The notes: a model not told the origin generated them from the sequence alone. Numbered from the stretch's first letter, positions 16,641 to 27,573 are shown. The stretch is DNA of 64,000 nt from Micromonospora_G sp040676775 (GCF_040676775.1 NZ_JBFAPP010000006.1:310001-374000); one strand, 5' to 3'. Made by a program: numbers and translations.

Positions 16641-16847
16641 TTACTTCGAGGGCTGCGGTACCTCGCAGCTGACCTTGGGGTTCAGCCCGACGTAGTTGAG
16701 CGGGCCGGCGATGACCGTCACGACCGTGGTACCGGCCTCCGCACAGTTGTCGTTGGAGCTGTCGAAGTAGCCGCGTTGACCGGCCGCTATCGCTCCGATG
16801 ATCAACCAGATGACAAGGATGGCCGCTCCTGCTGATCCGATGCGCAC
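16641..16847 (-). CDS. small single-pass membrane protein
   Basis: 68 residues. An N-terminal hydrophobic segment (AAILVIWLIIGAIAAGQ) works as a membrane anchor or uncleaved signal, followed by a short outward part with Cys residues (NDNCAEAG and VSCEVPQ) likely to form one disulfide. The ATG has a near-perfect GAGGAGG ribosome site, and the gene ends in a 22-bp hairpin, so it is a real monocistronic unit. I do not know its function; similar small proteins appear to be common in Micromonosporaceae. Confidence 0.75.
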   Translation of the reverse strand: MRIGSAGAAILVIWLIIGAIAAGQRGYFDSSNDNCAEAGTTVVTVIAGPLNYVGLNPKVSCEVPQPSK

Positions 16848-16953
16848 TGTTGCCTCCTCGTCCGAGAGCCTGGATCTGCGTGCTCCTGATACCCACTACG
16901 GCGGGTCACGCAAACGCGTACCGGCGGGCTTCGATCGATGACGGTCGGTTACC

Positions 16954-17856
16954 GTGACCGGGGTGGCGGACGAGACATGGTGGAGCGGACGGGTACGGCT
17001 GCGCCTGCCGTCGCCGGTCACCGAACTGCACGACGAGCGGCTGGCTCGGCACGGCGTACGGCTGCTGCTGAAGCGGGATGACCTGATCCATCCCGACCTG
17101 CCCGGCAACAAGTGGCGCAAGTTGAAGTACAACCTGGTGGCGGCGCGGGAACGGGATCTGCGGACGCTGCTGACCTTCGGCGGGGCGTACTCCAACCACA
17201 TTCGGGCGGTGGCGGCGGCCGGTGCCTACTTCGGGTTCGCCACCGTCGGGGTGATCCGGGGCGAGCAGCACCTCCCGCTGAACCCGTCACTGGCGTACGC
17301 GGTGGATCGCGGGATGCGGCTCACGTACCTGGACCGGTCCGGTTACCGCGACAAGGACGACCCGGGACTGCTGGCCCGGCTCCGGTCGGAGTTCGGTGAG
17401 CACTACCTGTTGCCGGAGGGCGGCAGCAACGAGCTTGCCGTACGCGGCTGCGCCGAACTCCCGGCCGAGATCAGCGAACCGTTCGACGTGATCTGCGTGC
17501 CGGTCGGCACCGGGGGCACGCTCGCCGGGGTGGCCGCCGGTTTGCCGCCGGGCCGGTCCGCGATCGGCTTCTCGGTGCTGCGAGGCGGGCAGTTCCTGGA
17601 CGCCGAGGTGGGGCGGTTACAGCGCCAGGCCTGCGGCTCGGCGACCGCAAACTGGCGGATCGAGTACGACTTCCACTTCGGCGGGTACGCCAAGCGCCGC
17701 CCCGAGCTGGACGCTTTTGTCATCGACTTCGCCGACCGGCACGGCCTGACGCTCGACCCCGTCTACCCGGCGAAGATGATGTACGGCATCTTCGCGCTGA
17801 CCGCGGCCGGCGGATTCACCCCCGGCAGCACGATCGTCGCGGTGCTGACCGGCTGA
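16954..17856 (+). CDS. D-cysteine desulfhydrase / ACC deaminase-like PLP enzyme
   Basis: 300 residues of the fold type II PLP family. The motif LPGNKWRKLKYNL near residues 49-61 holds the Schiff-base Lys53. FGGAYSNHIRAVAAAG, LPEGGSNELAVRG and PVGTGGTLAGVAAGL complete the cofactor site. The relatives 1-aminocyclopropane-1-carboxylate deaminase and D-cysteine desulfhydrase differ in a few active-site residues that I cannot resolve, so substrate is left open. The start is GTG 16954. It is monocistronic and convergent with the LCP-like gene, 44 bp away. Confidence 0.85.
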   Translation: MTGVADETWWSGRVRLRLPSPVTELHDERLARHGVRLLLKRDDLIHPDLPGNKWRKLKYNLVAARERDLRTLLTFGGAYSNHIRAVAAAGAYFGFATVGVIRGEQHLPLNPSLAYAVDRGMRLTYLDRSGYRDKDDPGLLARLRSEFGEHYLLPEGGSNELAVRGCAELPAEISEPFDVICVPVGTGGTLAGVAAGLPPGRSAIGFSVLRGGQFLDAEVGRLQRQACGSATANWRIEYDFHFGGYAKRRPELDAFVIDFADRHGLTLDPVYPAKMMYGIFALTAAGGFTPGSTIVAVLTG

Positions 17857-17900
17857 GCCCGCCGCGCCGACGGGCCGAGACGCCGAACCCGGTGGACCGG

Positions 17901-19133
17901 TCAGGCGGTGTCGGTGCTGAGCAGATCCTCCGGATGCTGCGCGACGTAGTCACCGACGGTGCCGGTCTTGAACGCCTGCCAGAGCCGGTCACACCGGTCC
18001 GCTACGAGGTCCGGGTCCGGCGCGTGTTCGTGCCCGCGGCCTGCCGGGCGCCCGGTCGGCGCGGTGAGGAACCAGATGCTGTCGGTCCCGACCGCGCCGG
18101 CTGCCTGCGCCACCTCGCGCAGCTCCTCACGGCCGAAGTGGTCGTCGACGGAGACCGCCCGGGTGAGCGCGTCGAGCAGGCGGTAGCTGTCCAGCGCGTT
18201 GCCGTCCGGTGGGGTCGAGGCGACCTTGACCAGCACCGCCCGGAGCAGGTTCTGCTGGCGCTGGATCTGGTCGACCGTCCCGTCCGGCAGGTTCTCCGAC
18301 TGTCGCAGGTACGCCCGCACCCGGTCGCCGTCCAGGCGGTTCACGCCGCCGTGGAACCGTACGCCGGTCCGGTCGGTGACCGCGGCGGCGACCGTCACGT
18401 CGACTCCGCCGAGCACGTCCACCACGGGCGCGAGCTCATCGAACTTGATCACCATGAAGTGGTCGATCCGCACCTCGGTGAGCTGTTCGATAGTCCGTAC
18501 CAGCAGTGTCGGACCGCCCAGCGCGTACGCGGCGGCGACCGTCGTACGTCCGTGACCGGGCACGTCCACCCCGGTCAGGTACGGAATCGAAACCACCGAG
18601 GCCGAGTCGTCCCGGGGGTCGAAGCGGATCAGCATGATCGCACCAGTGGGCGGCTGCCCGACCCGGCTCGGCACCGCATCGTCGGCGGGGGCGTTGGCCG
18701 GGACCGGGTCGTCGGCACGCCGCTCGAGCACGGACCCGTCCGGACCGCCGCCCTGCCCCTCGCCGGCCGGCTCGTCCTGCGGCCCGTCCGACGCCTCGCC
18801 GTCCAGGTCAGTCCCCCGATCGGGTCCGCGTAATTCGGCGCCGACGGCCAGGATGCTCCGGGCACTCTGCACCGCCGCGCTGGTCACCGGCCGCTCGGCA
18901 CTCTCCACCGGGCCGAACACCTCGCCGACCCGGGAGATCCGGCCGGTCAGGTCGGAGCTGGTGAGGTAGCCGACGGCGAGCACGCCCACCGTGCCGGCCG
19001 ACACCAGGATGGTGGTGCTCAACGCGAGCCGGCGCAGCCGTCGGCCCCAGCGGTGCCCATCCGGTTCCGCCGGTGGCCGTCGCGGTGGTCGCGGGGTGAT
19101 GCCGTCGAAGAGGAAATCGAGCCCGTCGTTCAC
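17901..19133 (-). CDS. LytR-CpsA-Psr (LCP)-like protein with degenerate active site
   Basis: 410 residues: a short cytoplasmic N terminus, one membrane segment at about 38-58, an acidic spacer (about 100-155), then an LCP domain. LCP enzymes attach polymers from lipid carriers to peptidoglycan. The domain outline is clear (IMLIRFDP, VVSIP, VPGHG, AAYALGG, IDHFMVIKFDELAPVVDVLGGVDV, IQRQQ). Several catalytic positions differ: SIPRD is SIPYL (182-186), the KIN of GHGxxKIN is missing, and YVRSR reads YLRQS (275-279). It may bind rather than transfer. It lies downstream of the WecA-like gene on the same strand, fitting a surface-glycan role. Confidence 0.75.
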   Translation of the reverse strand: MNDGLDFLFDGITPRPPRRPPAEPDGHRWGRRLRRLALSTTILVSAGTVGVLAVGYLTSSDLTGRISRVGEVFGPVESAERPVTSAAVQSARSILAVGAELRGPDRGTDLDGEASDGPQDEPAGEGQGGGPDGSVLERRADDPVPANAPADDAVPSRVGQPPTGAIMLIRFDPRDDSASVVSIPYLTGVDVPGHGRTTVAAAYALGGPTLLVRTIEQLTEVRIDHFMVIKFDELAPVVDVLGGVDVTVAAAVTDRTGVRFHGGVNRLDGDRVRAYLRQSENLPDGTVDQIQRQQNLLRAVLVKVASTPPDGNALDSYRLLDALTRAVSVDDHFGREELREVAQAAGAVGTDSIWFLTAPTGRPAGRGHEHAPDPDLVADRCDRLWQAFKTGTVGDYVAQHPEDLLSTDTA

Positions 19134-19189
19134 CCCACGTCACCACCGCGTCGTCGGCGGGCCGGGATCCGTACCACGTCCACGTCGAA

Positions 19190-20265
19190 TCAACCTCGCA
19201 CCGTGTCGGGAGCGCGGCCGGCCGTCGTCGCGGACGTCGGCTGTTCGCGCCGGGTCGGTTGTCCGTAGCCGGATGGCACCTGCAACAGCAGCACGATCAG
19301 TACGGCCGCGGCACCCAGCGCCCCGAGCAGGGCGGTACTGCCGGGAACCACACCGGCCGAAACCAGCACCGCGATCAGCCCGGCGGTCGACGTGCCCAGG
19401 AAGAGGGTGCCCAGCAGCGCGTGCGGTCCGACGCCGGTACGCAGCAGCCGGTGCGCGACGTGGTCGGTGCCACCCTGAAGCCACGACCTGCCGGCCCGTT
19501 GCCGGGACACCAGCACCAGTCCGGTGTCGACCGCGGCGACGAAAATGATCAGTAGCAGGACGGCGGACCGGTCCACCGTCGCCCGTCCGGGCGCGACCAT
19601 CGCCGCACTGGTGGCGATGAGGAAACCGATGAACAGGGATCCGCTGTCACCCATGAAGATCCGTGCGGGCGCGGCGTTGTGCAGCAGGAATCCGGTGCAG
19701 GCGGCGGCCAGGCAGAGCAGTAACAGGGCCAGGTCGGGCTGGCCGGCGACAACGGCGAAGACGGACAGCGGTACGGCGGTCGCGCAGGCCACCGTGGCCA
19801 GTGCCCCGTCGGTGTTGTCCAGCAGGTTGAACGAGTTGGTCACCACGATGATCCAGCCGACGGTGAGCAGCAGGTCGAGCTGCTCCTGACCGACCAGGTT
19901 CAGCCGTACGCCGCCCAGGGCCACGGCGGTGGCCAGCAGCGCCTCGATCGCCATCCGGGTGCTCGGCTTGAGCGTACGGGCGTCGTCGACCAGTCCGAGC
20001 ACGGCGATGCCGAGCGCGGCGGCGAGCACGAGCCAGATCCGGGACCCGTCGAGGTCCACGAGGGCGGCGGTCGGGATCAGCGTGGCGACGACGAGGGCCG
20101 CCCCGCCGAGGTACGGCGTGACCCGGCGGTGTGCCTTGTGCGGGGCGGGTCGGTCGGTGAGGCCGCAACGCAGCGCCACCCGCCGCGCCGGCTCCACGAG
20201 TACGGCGACCAGCAGCAGCGCGGCGAGTGCACCGATCGCCGGCTCGGTGGCCGGCAGTGGCACGT

Positions 20266-20269
<4 letters not shown>
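19190..20269 (-). CDS. MraY/WecA-like polyprenyl-phosphate sugar-1-P transferase
   Basis: 359 residues with about 10-11 membrane helices. Signature loops of the family are present: GLVDDARTLKPSTR (the DD metal-binding pair), NSFNLLDNTDGALA (NxxNxxDG), and the loop PARIFMGDSGSLFIGF. These enzymes move a sugar-1-phosphate (often GlcNAc-1-P) from a UDP donor to undecaprenyl phosphate at the inner membrane face, starting a surface polymer. The GTG start at 20269 overlaps the stop of the preceding epimerase gene by 4 bases, which indicates coupling. The longer frame is not protein-like. Confidence 0.88.
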
Positions 20270-21267
<998 letters not shown>

Positions 21268-21487
21268 GGAACGTCCCCTCTGTATCGCTCGCTGACGTGC
21301 CGCGAGTCTCGTTGGAATTCAGCCCCGTTGAGCACGATAGGCCATATACCATCGCCAGGGCGACAAATACTGATTTCATCCAACATGATCGTCTATCACG
21401 TGGTCCCGGGCGGGAAATGTGCCTCACGACTGGGGTGTCGCCCGACGTCCAGGTTGTCTAACTGTTCCGTGCAGAGAGGGATATCGG

Positions 21488-22450
21488 GTGAGAGTCCTCG
21501 TTACCGGCGGAGCCGGCTTCATCGGTGCCAACACCTGCCGAGAGTTGGTCGATAGGCCGGAAATCGGGCAAGTTGTCGCATTGGACGACCTGAGCACCGG
21601 CTTCGAGGCGAACCTGGCCGACCTCCCGGTCCGGCTCGTGACCGGGTCGATCCTCGACCGCGACCTGCTCGACGAACTGGTGGACGGGATGGACGCCGTC
21701 ATCCACCTCGCCGCGCGCCCGTCGGTGCCCCGCTCGCTGGCCGACCCGGTGGCGAGCCACGAGGCGAACGCGACCGGCACCCTCTACCTGCTGGAGGCGT
21801 GCCGTCGCGCCGGGACCTACCTGGTCGCGGCCTCGTCCTCGTCGGTATACGGCTCCGTGGCCGAGTTGCCCAAGCACGAGGATCTCGCCACCCGACCGAT
21901 GAGCCCCTACGCGGCCAGCAAGCTCGCCGCCGAGGCGCAGGTGCTGGCGTACCACTCGGCATTCGGGGTGCCGACCCTGGCACTGCGGTTCTTCAACGTC
22001 TACGGGCCGTTGCAGTCGGTCGGGCACGCGTACGCCGCCGTCATCCCGGCCTTCGTAGACGCCGCGTTGCGCGGTGAGCCGCTGGACGTGCACGGCGACG
22101 GGGCCCAGAGCCGGGACTTCACCTACGTCGGCACGGTCGCCCAGGTGCTCGCGGACGCGGTCGTACGCCGGGTCACCTCGACCATCCCGGTCAACCTCGC
22201 GTACGGCAACCGCGTCTCGCTGCTGACCCTGATCGGCAAGCTCGCCTCGCTGGTCGGCCGCCCGGTCGAGGTCGCGCACGGCCCGGCCAGGGTGGGTGAC
22301 GTACGCGAGTCGCAGGCGGACTCGACCCGCCTCAGCGCTCTGTTCCCGGCGATCCGTCCGGTGCCGCTCGACGACGGCCTGGCCCAGACCGTCGACTGGT
22401 ACCGCAGCCAGTCCCGGTACGCCCCGGAGCCGGTGCCGGCCGCCGGTTGA
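21488..22450 (+). CDS. NAD-dependent epimerase, UDP-glucose 4-epimerase-like
   Basis: About 320 residues from GTG 21488 (AGAGGGA 8 bp upstream). Motifs: VRVLVTGGAGFIGANTCREL for NAD; VIHLAARPSVPRSLADP; SSSSVYG and MSPYAASK (Y-x-x-x-K); RFFNVYGPLQ; VHGDGAQSRDFTYV. It is a different subtype from its divergent neighbour, closer to WbpP/UDP-GlcNAc 4-epimerases in the SVPRS segment. The 220-bp divergent region between the two epimerases is comparatively AT-rich and likely holds both promoters. Confidence 0.87.
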   Translation: MRVLVTGGAGFIGANTCRELVDRPEIGQVVALDDLSTGFEANLADLPVRLVTGSILDRDLLDELVDGMDAVIHLAARPSVPRSLADPVASHEANATGTLYLLEACRRAGTYLVAASSSSVYGSVAELPKHEDLATRPMSPYAASKLAAEAQVLAYHSAFGVPTLALRFFNVYGPLQSVGHAYAAVIPAFVDAALRGEPLDVHGDGAQSRDFTYVGTVAQVLADAVVRRVTSTIPVNLAYGNRVSLLTLIGKLASLVGRPVEVAHGPARVGDVRESQADSTRLSALFPAIRPVPLDDGLAQTVDWYRSQSRYAPEPVPAAG

Positions 22451-22530
22451 TCCGGCCCACACCCCCCGGACCACCACCACGGCGAGCCACCGGCTCCGGG
22501 CATGTTGTCGTAGCCCGGCACTAGGCTGCC

Positions 22531-23127
22531 GTGGTGGTGAAGATGATCGAGGGTGAGACGTTCCGGAACGAAGACTGGTACGGCGACGAGTTCACCGACA
22601 GCACCTACGTCGGGTGCACGTTCCTGCACGTCGACCTGATGGAGGCATCGACGCGGGGCACGGTGTTCCAGGACTGCACCTTCGGCAACGTCCAGTTCAA
22701 CGCCTCCCGGCACACCGACTCGGCGTTCCTGCGCTGCACGTTCAAGCGCTGCAACCTCTTCGAGGCCGAGTTCACCGGCTGCAAGTTCGTCGGCAGCACC
22801 TTCACCGAGTCCGACCTGCGTCCGCTGCGGGTGGTCGGCGGCGACTGGTCGTTCGTCGGCCTGCCCGGTGCCGACCTGCGGGGGGTGAGGTTCGACGGCG
22901 TACGGATGCGCGAGGTCGACCTCACCGCGGCCAACTGCACCGAGGCGGCCCTGGTCAACGTGGATCTCTCCGGTGCCCAACTGCAGCACGTCAACCTCGT
23001 CCGGTGCGACCTGCGTGGCAGCGACCTGAGCGCGCTCGATCCGAGCGCCGCCCGGCTGAGCGGCGCGGTCATCGACGCCGCCCAGGCGGTGGTGATCGCC
23101 CAGACGCTCGGTCTGGAGGTCCGCTGA
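22531..23127 (+). CDS. pentapeptide-repeat protein
   Basis: 198 residues built largely of tandem A/C(D/N)L/FXX pentapeptides (for example CTFKR CNLFE AEFTG CKFVG STFTE SDLRP), which form a right-handed quadrilateral beta helix. Family members include DNA-gyrase protectors such as MfpA and many proteins of unknown role. Start could be GTG 22531, GTG 22534 or ATG 22543. Cys occurs often at the central repeat position. It sits after the epimerase and convergent with the dehydrogenase; I see no link that gives a function. Confidence 0.8.
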   Translation: MVVKMIEGETFRNEDWYGDEFTDSTYVGCTFLHVDLMEASTRGTVFQDCTFGNVQFNASRHTDSAFLRCTFKRCNLFEAEFTGCKFVGSTFTESDLRPLRVVGGDWSFVGLPGADLRGVRFDGVRMREVDLTAANCTEAALVNVDLSGAQLQHVNLVRCDLRGSDLSALDPSAARLSGAVIDAAQAVVIAQTLGLEVR

Positions 23128-23176
23128 GCCCTTCCGTCGGCTGAGATCCGGCCGCCAGCGCGTGACCGGGCGGGGT

Positions 23177-24439
23177 TCAGAGCCGTTCGACCGCCCGGCC
23201 GACGCACCGGTTGCGGCTGTCGAAGACGTACGTCGCGGACGAGCCGATCATCTCGTAGTCCAGTCCGTCGTGGTCGGTCACGATCAGTACCGCGTCGGCG
23301 GCGTGCACTTCGTCCTCGGTCAGGTCCACCACGGTCACGCCGACCGGGATGTGGTGCGGTTCGGCGTACGGCTCCACCGCGCGGACCTCGGCGCCCAGCG
23401 CGCGCAGCCGGGCCGCCACCTCGATGGCAGGGGAGTCGCGCATGTCCCCGGTGTTCTTCTTGTACGCGAGGCCGATCAGCAGCAACCGGGCCCCGTTGAT
23501 CGTGCGGCCCTGCTTGTTCAGACCCACCATGAGCCGCTGCACCACGTGCTGCGGCATCTCGTGGTTGATGTCGTTGGCCAGCTCGACGAACCGGAACTGC
23601 CGACCGAGCGTCCGTTTGACCTGCCAGGACAGGTAGCACGGGTCGATCGGCAGGCAGTGGCCGCCGACGCCCGGGCCGGGCCGGAACGGCATGAAGCCGA
23701 ACGGCTTGGTGGAGGCGGCGTCGATCGCCTGCCACACGTCGACGCCCAGCTCGCTGGCGCACATCGTCAGCTCGTTGATCAGGGCGATGTTGACCTGGCG
23801 GAAGGTGTTCTCGATCAGCTTGGTCAGCTCGGCGACCCGGGTCGAGTCGACCGCGACCGTCTGTTCGACGATCCGCCGGTAGAAACCGTCCACCCGGGCG
23901 AGGGCGCTGGCGTCCACCCCGGAGACGACCTTCGGCGTGTTCTCCAGCCGCCAGGTCGGGTTGCCGGGGTCGATCCGTTCCGGGCTGTAACCGAGGTGAA
24001 AGTCGCCGGGGCTCTGCAGACCGGTGGCCTCCTCCAGCAGCGGCCGGAGCAGCTCCTCGGTGGTGCCGGGATAGGTGGTCGACTCCAGGATTACCGTGCA
24101 GCCCGGCCGGACGTACGGGGCGATGGCCGTACCGGCGTGCTCGACGTAGCTGAGGTCCGGTGCGCCGTCGCGTAGCGGGGTCGGCACGCTGATCACGCAG
24201 ACGTCGAAGTCGCGGGCGTCGGTGTAGTCGCTGCTCGGCCGGTAACGTCCGGTGGCCAGCGCCGCGTTGAGCCGGCTGGTGGAGATGTCCTCGATGAACG
24301 ACTCTCCGGCGCTGAGCCGCTTGACCCGGCTGTCGTCCAGGTCCAGGCCGACGACGTCGAGGCCGGCCTCCACCGCGCGGATCGCCAACGGCAAGCCGAC
24401 ATATCCCTGACCGATGACGACCAGCTTCTCAACGCTCAT
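23177..24439 (-). CDS. nucleotide-sugar 6-dehydrogenase (WbpA/WecC-like)
   Basis: 420 residues with the three-part UDP-sugar dehydrogenase layout: N-terminal NAD fold (LVVIGQGYVGLPLAI), middle helices with LIENTFRQVNIALINEL, the catalytic Cys262 in GPGVGGHCLPIDP, and a C-terminal UDP-binding domain (IGLAYKKNTGDMRDSPA). It oxidises the sugar C6 twice to a uronic acid. The GVGGHC-IDP form and the YSPERIDPGN segment fit the WbpA/WecC group that acts on UDP-N-acetylhexosamines. The start has AGGAG 6 bp upstream. It supplies an acidic sugar for the same surface-glycan block. Confidence 0.9.
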   Translation of the reverse strand: MSVEKLVVIGQGYVGLPLAIRAVEAGLDVVGLDLDDSRVKRLSAGESFIEDISTSRLNAALATGRYRPSSDYTDARDFDVCVISVPTPLRDGAPDLSYVEHAGTAIAPYVRPGCTVILESTTYPGTTEELLRPLLEEATGLQSPGDFHLGYSPERIDPGNPTWRLENTPKVVSGVDASALARVDGFYRRIVEQTVAVDSTRVAELTKLIENTFRQVNIALINELTMCASELGVDVWQAIDAASTKPFGFMPFRPGPGVGGHCLPIDPCYLSWQVKRTLGRQFRFVELANDINHEMPQHVVQRLMVGLNKQGRTINGARLLLIGLAYKKNTGDMRDSPAIEVAARLRALGAEVRAVEPYAEPHHIPVGVTVVDLTEDEVHAADAVLIVTDHDGLDYEMIGSSATYVFDSRNRCVGRAVERL

Positions 24440-24581
24440 ACGGGGCTCCTAGGGCTGTAACCAGGTAACCCGCACTTTATGGCGACTTATAAGTGCATGA
24501 GCGTGAAACGGGATTAATGGCGTTCTCGCGTTCCGAGGTGGCACGCCCCGTGCCGGCTCCCGGCGAAGGTGCCGGTCGAGG

Positions 24582-26048
24582 TCAGGGGTTGCCCGGCGAC
24601 GCTACCGGCACCTGCGGCTCGGCCGGGGCATCCGGTGTAGCGGGCGCGTCGGTTTCGGGTGGTGGGGTCTGCGCCGCCGACGTCTGGCTCGCGCTCGGTC
24701 GGGCGGTGGTCGGCGCCGGGCTCGGTGTATCGCTCGGCGCCGCGCTCGCCGAGGCGCCCGGGGAGCCGGTCACGGTCGGGCCGGACGGCGCGCCGGGGGC
24801 CGGTGCGTCCGAGGTACGCCCGGACGGTGCGGGATCGCCGCGATCGGTGCCCGCGCTCGGGCCGGCGCCCGGTGCCGCCCCGGTGGCGGTGGGGTTGGCC
24901 GGCGGCGTCTGTCCGCTGCCCCCGTCGTCGGGTCCGAACGCGAGTACGCCCAGCAGCGCACCGCCGGCCAGCAGTGTGGCGGCCCCGGTCATGACGACCG
25001 CACGGCGACGGGACGCCCCGTTCGGGCGGGCACCGGCCGGAGCGGGCACGCCGATCCCGTCGGAGGGGCCGGACCGGACGACCGGCATCTCGGGCAGTGT
25101 GCCCGTACCCACGCCACCGTCGGTGCCTGCCGACCGCGCGGCGGCGACGGCGGCCAACCCCACTCCGACCGCGGCGGAGCCGGCGACGGGTGAGTGGGCG
25201 GCGCCGGCGGTCCCGTCGGCGGCGGACAGTGCGGCGTCGGCCGCCTCGGCGAATGCCGCCGCGGTCGGGTACCGGTCCTCGGGCGCCTTCGCCAGCGCGC
25301 GGCTGACCAGTGCGGCGACCGGTGCGGGCAGGTCGGCCGGCGGGATCGGGGGCGGGTCGTGCAGGTGCCGGATGGCGACCTCCAGCGCGGTCTTGCCCGT
25401 GTACGGCGGCTCCCCGGCGAGGCAGTGGTACGCCACCGCGCCGAGTGCGTAGATGTCGGTGGCGGCCGACACCGCTCGGCCCGCAGCCTGCTCCGGCGCC
25501 ATGTACAGGGCGGTGCCCGGAACCGCGTTGGTGCTGGTGATCCGGGTCATGGTGGCGGAGCGGGCGATTCCGAAGTCGACCAGGACCACCGTGCCGTCCG
25601 GCTGGATCAGCAGATTTCCCGGCTTCACGTCCCGGTGCACGATCCCGCTGCCGTGCGCGGCGTCCAGGGCCCGTGCCGCCTGTGCCACCACCGACAGGGT
25701 CTCTGCGACACCCATCCGGCCGGCTGCCTCGATCCGCCGGGAGAGTGGTTCGCCGGCCACGTACTCCATGACCATGTAGTCGGCGGTGGTGCCCTCGCTC
25801 AGCGTCTGCTCGCCGTAGTCGTACACCTGTACGATGCCGGGGTGGTGCAGGAGGGCCATCATCCGGGCCTCGGCGCGGAACCGGGTGATGAAGTCCGGCT
25901 CGGCCACCAGTGCGGGCAGCATCACCTTGACCGCGACCTGCCGGCCGAGCAGGAGGTCGGTCCCGCGCCACACGTCACCCATCCCACCCGTGGCGAGGCG
26001 TGCGTCGAGTTGGTAGCGATCGTTGAGGAGAACTCCCGGAGCCAGCAC
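24582..26048 (-). CDS. Ser/Thr protein kinase, PknB-like, single-pass
   Basis: About 488 residues from GTG 26048 (AGGGA upstream; the frame also allows TTG 26066). Kinase domain: glycine loop ATGGMGDVWRG, Lys41, HRDVKPGN at 138-145, DFG at 158-160, GTALYMAPEQ. A flexible Ala/Pro linker leads to one membrane helix (VVMTGAATLLAGGALLGVLAFG) and an outward Pro/Thr/Ser-rich tail with no PASTA domain. The outer tail looks like a spacer rather than a ligand domain. It lies upstream of the sugar dehydrogenase on the same strand and divergent from the egt operon. Confidence 0.9.
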   Translation of the reverse strand: MLAPGVLLNDRYQLDARLATGGMGDVWRGTDLLLGRQVAVKVMLPALVAEPDFITRFRAEARMMALLHHPGIVQVYDYGEQTLSEGTTADYMVMEYVAGEPLSRRIEAAGRMGVAETLSVVAQAARALDAAHGSGIVHRDVKPGNLLIQPDGTVVLVDFGIARSATMTRITSTNAVPGTALYMAPEQAAGRAVSAATDIYALGAVAYHCLAGEPPYTGKTALEVAIRHLHDPPPIPPADLPAPVAALVSRALAKAPEDRYPTAAAFAEAADAALSAADGTAGAAHSPVAGSAAVGVGLAAVAAARSAGTDGGVGTGTLPEMPVVRSGPSDGIGVPAPAGARPNGASRRRAVVMTGAATLLAGGALLGVLAFGPDDGGSGQTPPANPTATGAAPGAGPSAGTDRGDPAPSGRTSDAPAPGAPSGPTVTGSPGASASAAPSDTPSPAPTTARPSASQTSAAQTPPPETDAPATPDAPAEPQVPVASPGNP

Positions 26049-26340
26049 GACTGGATCCCTACCCAACTCACATCCTTGTCACTCCTTGGTCCACAGCCGA
26101 GGACGGGGTCGCGCCAAGGGCTTGCGTTGATCGGCATGGATTTGTTGTGCTGCTTCGTGCGGATGCGGCTACAACGCGTCCGGTGCCGCGTACGGATCGT
26201 GAATCCGTTTCGTGATCGGGACGGAGTTCGTCTGGTAGACACGAGGAGGTGGCACTCCCGACAGGCCGGCCGGTGAAGGTCGGATTGGAAAACGACGGCA
26301 AGGGTAGTTCCAGTCGGTCGAACGAAGGGAGATCGATGCC

Positions 26341-27573
26341 GTGATACCGGCCGACCTCGATACGCCAGCCGTCCTGCGCGAGTTGTCCGACGCGGAGGGC
26401 TACCTGGCGAAGATCTGTTTCAAGACCGGTCCACCGATGCTCAGCGGCGTAGAACTGGAATGGACCGTTCACGACCGCGACGACCCGGCCCGACCGGTCG
26501 ACCCGGACCGATTACGGGCCGCGCTCGGATCGCATGCACCACCGACACTCGACCCGGCCGGCGTCTCCTCGCCACTGCCGGGACACGGCACGGTCAGCGT
26601 CGAGCCCGGCGGGCAGGTCGAGATCTCCTCCGCCCCGCACCGCTCCCTACGCGCCCTGCACACGCACACCAGCGCCGACATCGACCGCCTCACCGAACTG
26701 CTGGCCAGTGCCGGACTGAGGCTCGGTCACAGCGGTATCGACCCGTACCGCACGCCCACCCCGGTGGTGGAGACTCCCCGATACCGCGCGATGCGCACCG
26801 CTTTCGACCGCCGCGGCCCAGCCGGGCGGACCATGATGTACAGCACCGCCGGCCTGCAGGTCTGTCTCGACGCCGGCACTTCGGAGGGGTTCCGGGACCG
26901 CTGGGACGCACTCCATTGGCTCGGACCACCGCTGCTCGCCGCGTTCGCGACCGCACGGCACCACGCCGGTCGCGACACCGGCTGGGCCTCGGCCCGGATG
27001 GCGGCGTGGTTCGCCATCGATCCGCCCCGGACCCGACCGGCCTGGACGGCGGCCCGCGCCGGCACGGATCCGGTCGCCACCTGGTCGGCCTACGCACTCG
27101 GTGCGCCACTGCTCTGTGTACGGCGATCGGACGGCGACTGGCGGGTGCCGGACGGGATCACCTTCCGCGACTGGATCGGTGGCGCACTGCCGCAGCCGCC
27201 GACCGAGGAGGACCTCGACTACCACATCAGCACCCTGTTCCCCCCGGTACGGGCCCGCGGCTACCTGGAGGTCCGTTACCTCGACGCACAGCCACCCGGC
27301 GAGTGGATCGCACCCGTCGGGGTGCTCGCCGCGCTGCTCGACGACACCGAGGCGCTCGGCCTGGCCAGGGAGGCCTGTGAGCCGGTACTCGACCGCTGGG
27401 ACGAGGCGGCCCGGCACGGCCTGGCCGACCCGGCGCTGGCGCAGGCGGCTGCCGCCGTACTGCGGGTCGCGCTGGCAGCGGTCGACCGTACCGACCTGGC
27501 GCCCGCGACCCGTGACCAGATCAGCCACATCGTGCAGCGGCGACTGGGCGCCGCGGACAGGAGACGACCATGA
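26341..27573 (+). CDS. egtA: ergothioneine glutamate-cysteine ligase EgtA
   Basis: 410 residues from GTG 26341 (AAGGGAG upstream). It matches the actinobacterial glutamate-cysteine ligase family: LSGVELEWTVHD (metal/ATP Glu pair), VSVEPGGQVEISSAPH, MMYSTAGLQVCLD, and RGYLEVRYLDAQPPGEWIAPV near the C terminus. EgtA makes gamma-glutamylcysteine, the sulfur donor for ergothioneine. Its stop overlaps the egtB start by 4 bases (ATGA). The order egtA-egtB-egtC-egtD is the classical mycobacterial arrangement, which makes the call firm. Confidence 0.95.
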   Translation: MIPADLDTPAVLRELSDAEGYLAKICFKTGPPMLSGVELEWTVHDRDDPARPVDPDRLRAALGSHAPPTLDPAGVSSPLPGHGTVSVEPGGQVEISSAPHRSLRALHTHTSADIDRLTELLASAGLRLGHSGIDPYRTPTPVVETPRYRAMRTAFDRRGPAGRTMMYSTAGLQVCLDAGTSEGFRDRWDALHWLGPPLLAAFATARHHAGRDTGWASARMAAWFAIDPPRTRPAWTAARAGTDPVATWSAYALGAPLLCVRRSDGDWRVPDGITFRDWIGGALPQPPTEEDLDYHISTLFPPVRARGYLEVRYLDAQPPGEWIAPVGVLAALLDDTEALGLAREACEPVLDRWDEAARHGLADPALAQAAAAVLRVALAAVDRTDLAPATRDQISHIVQRRLGAADRRRP

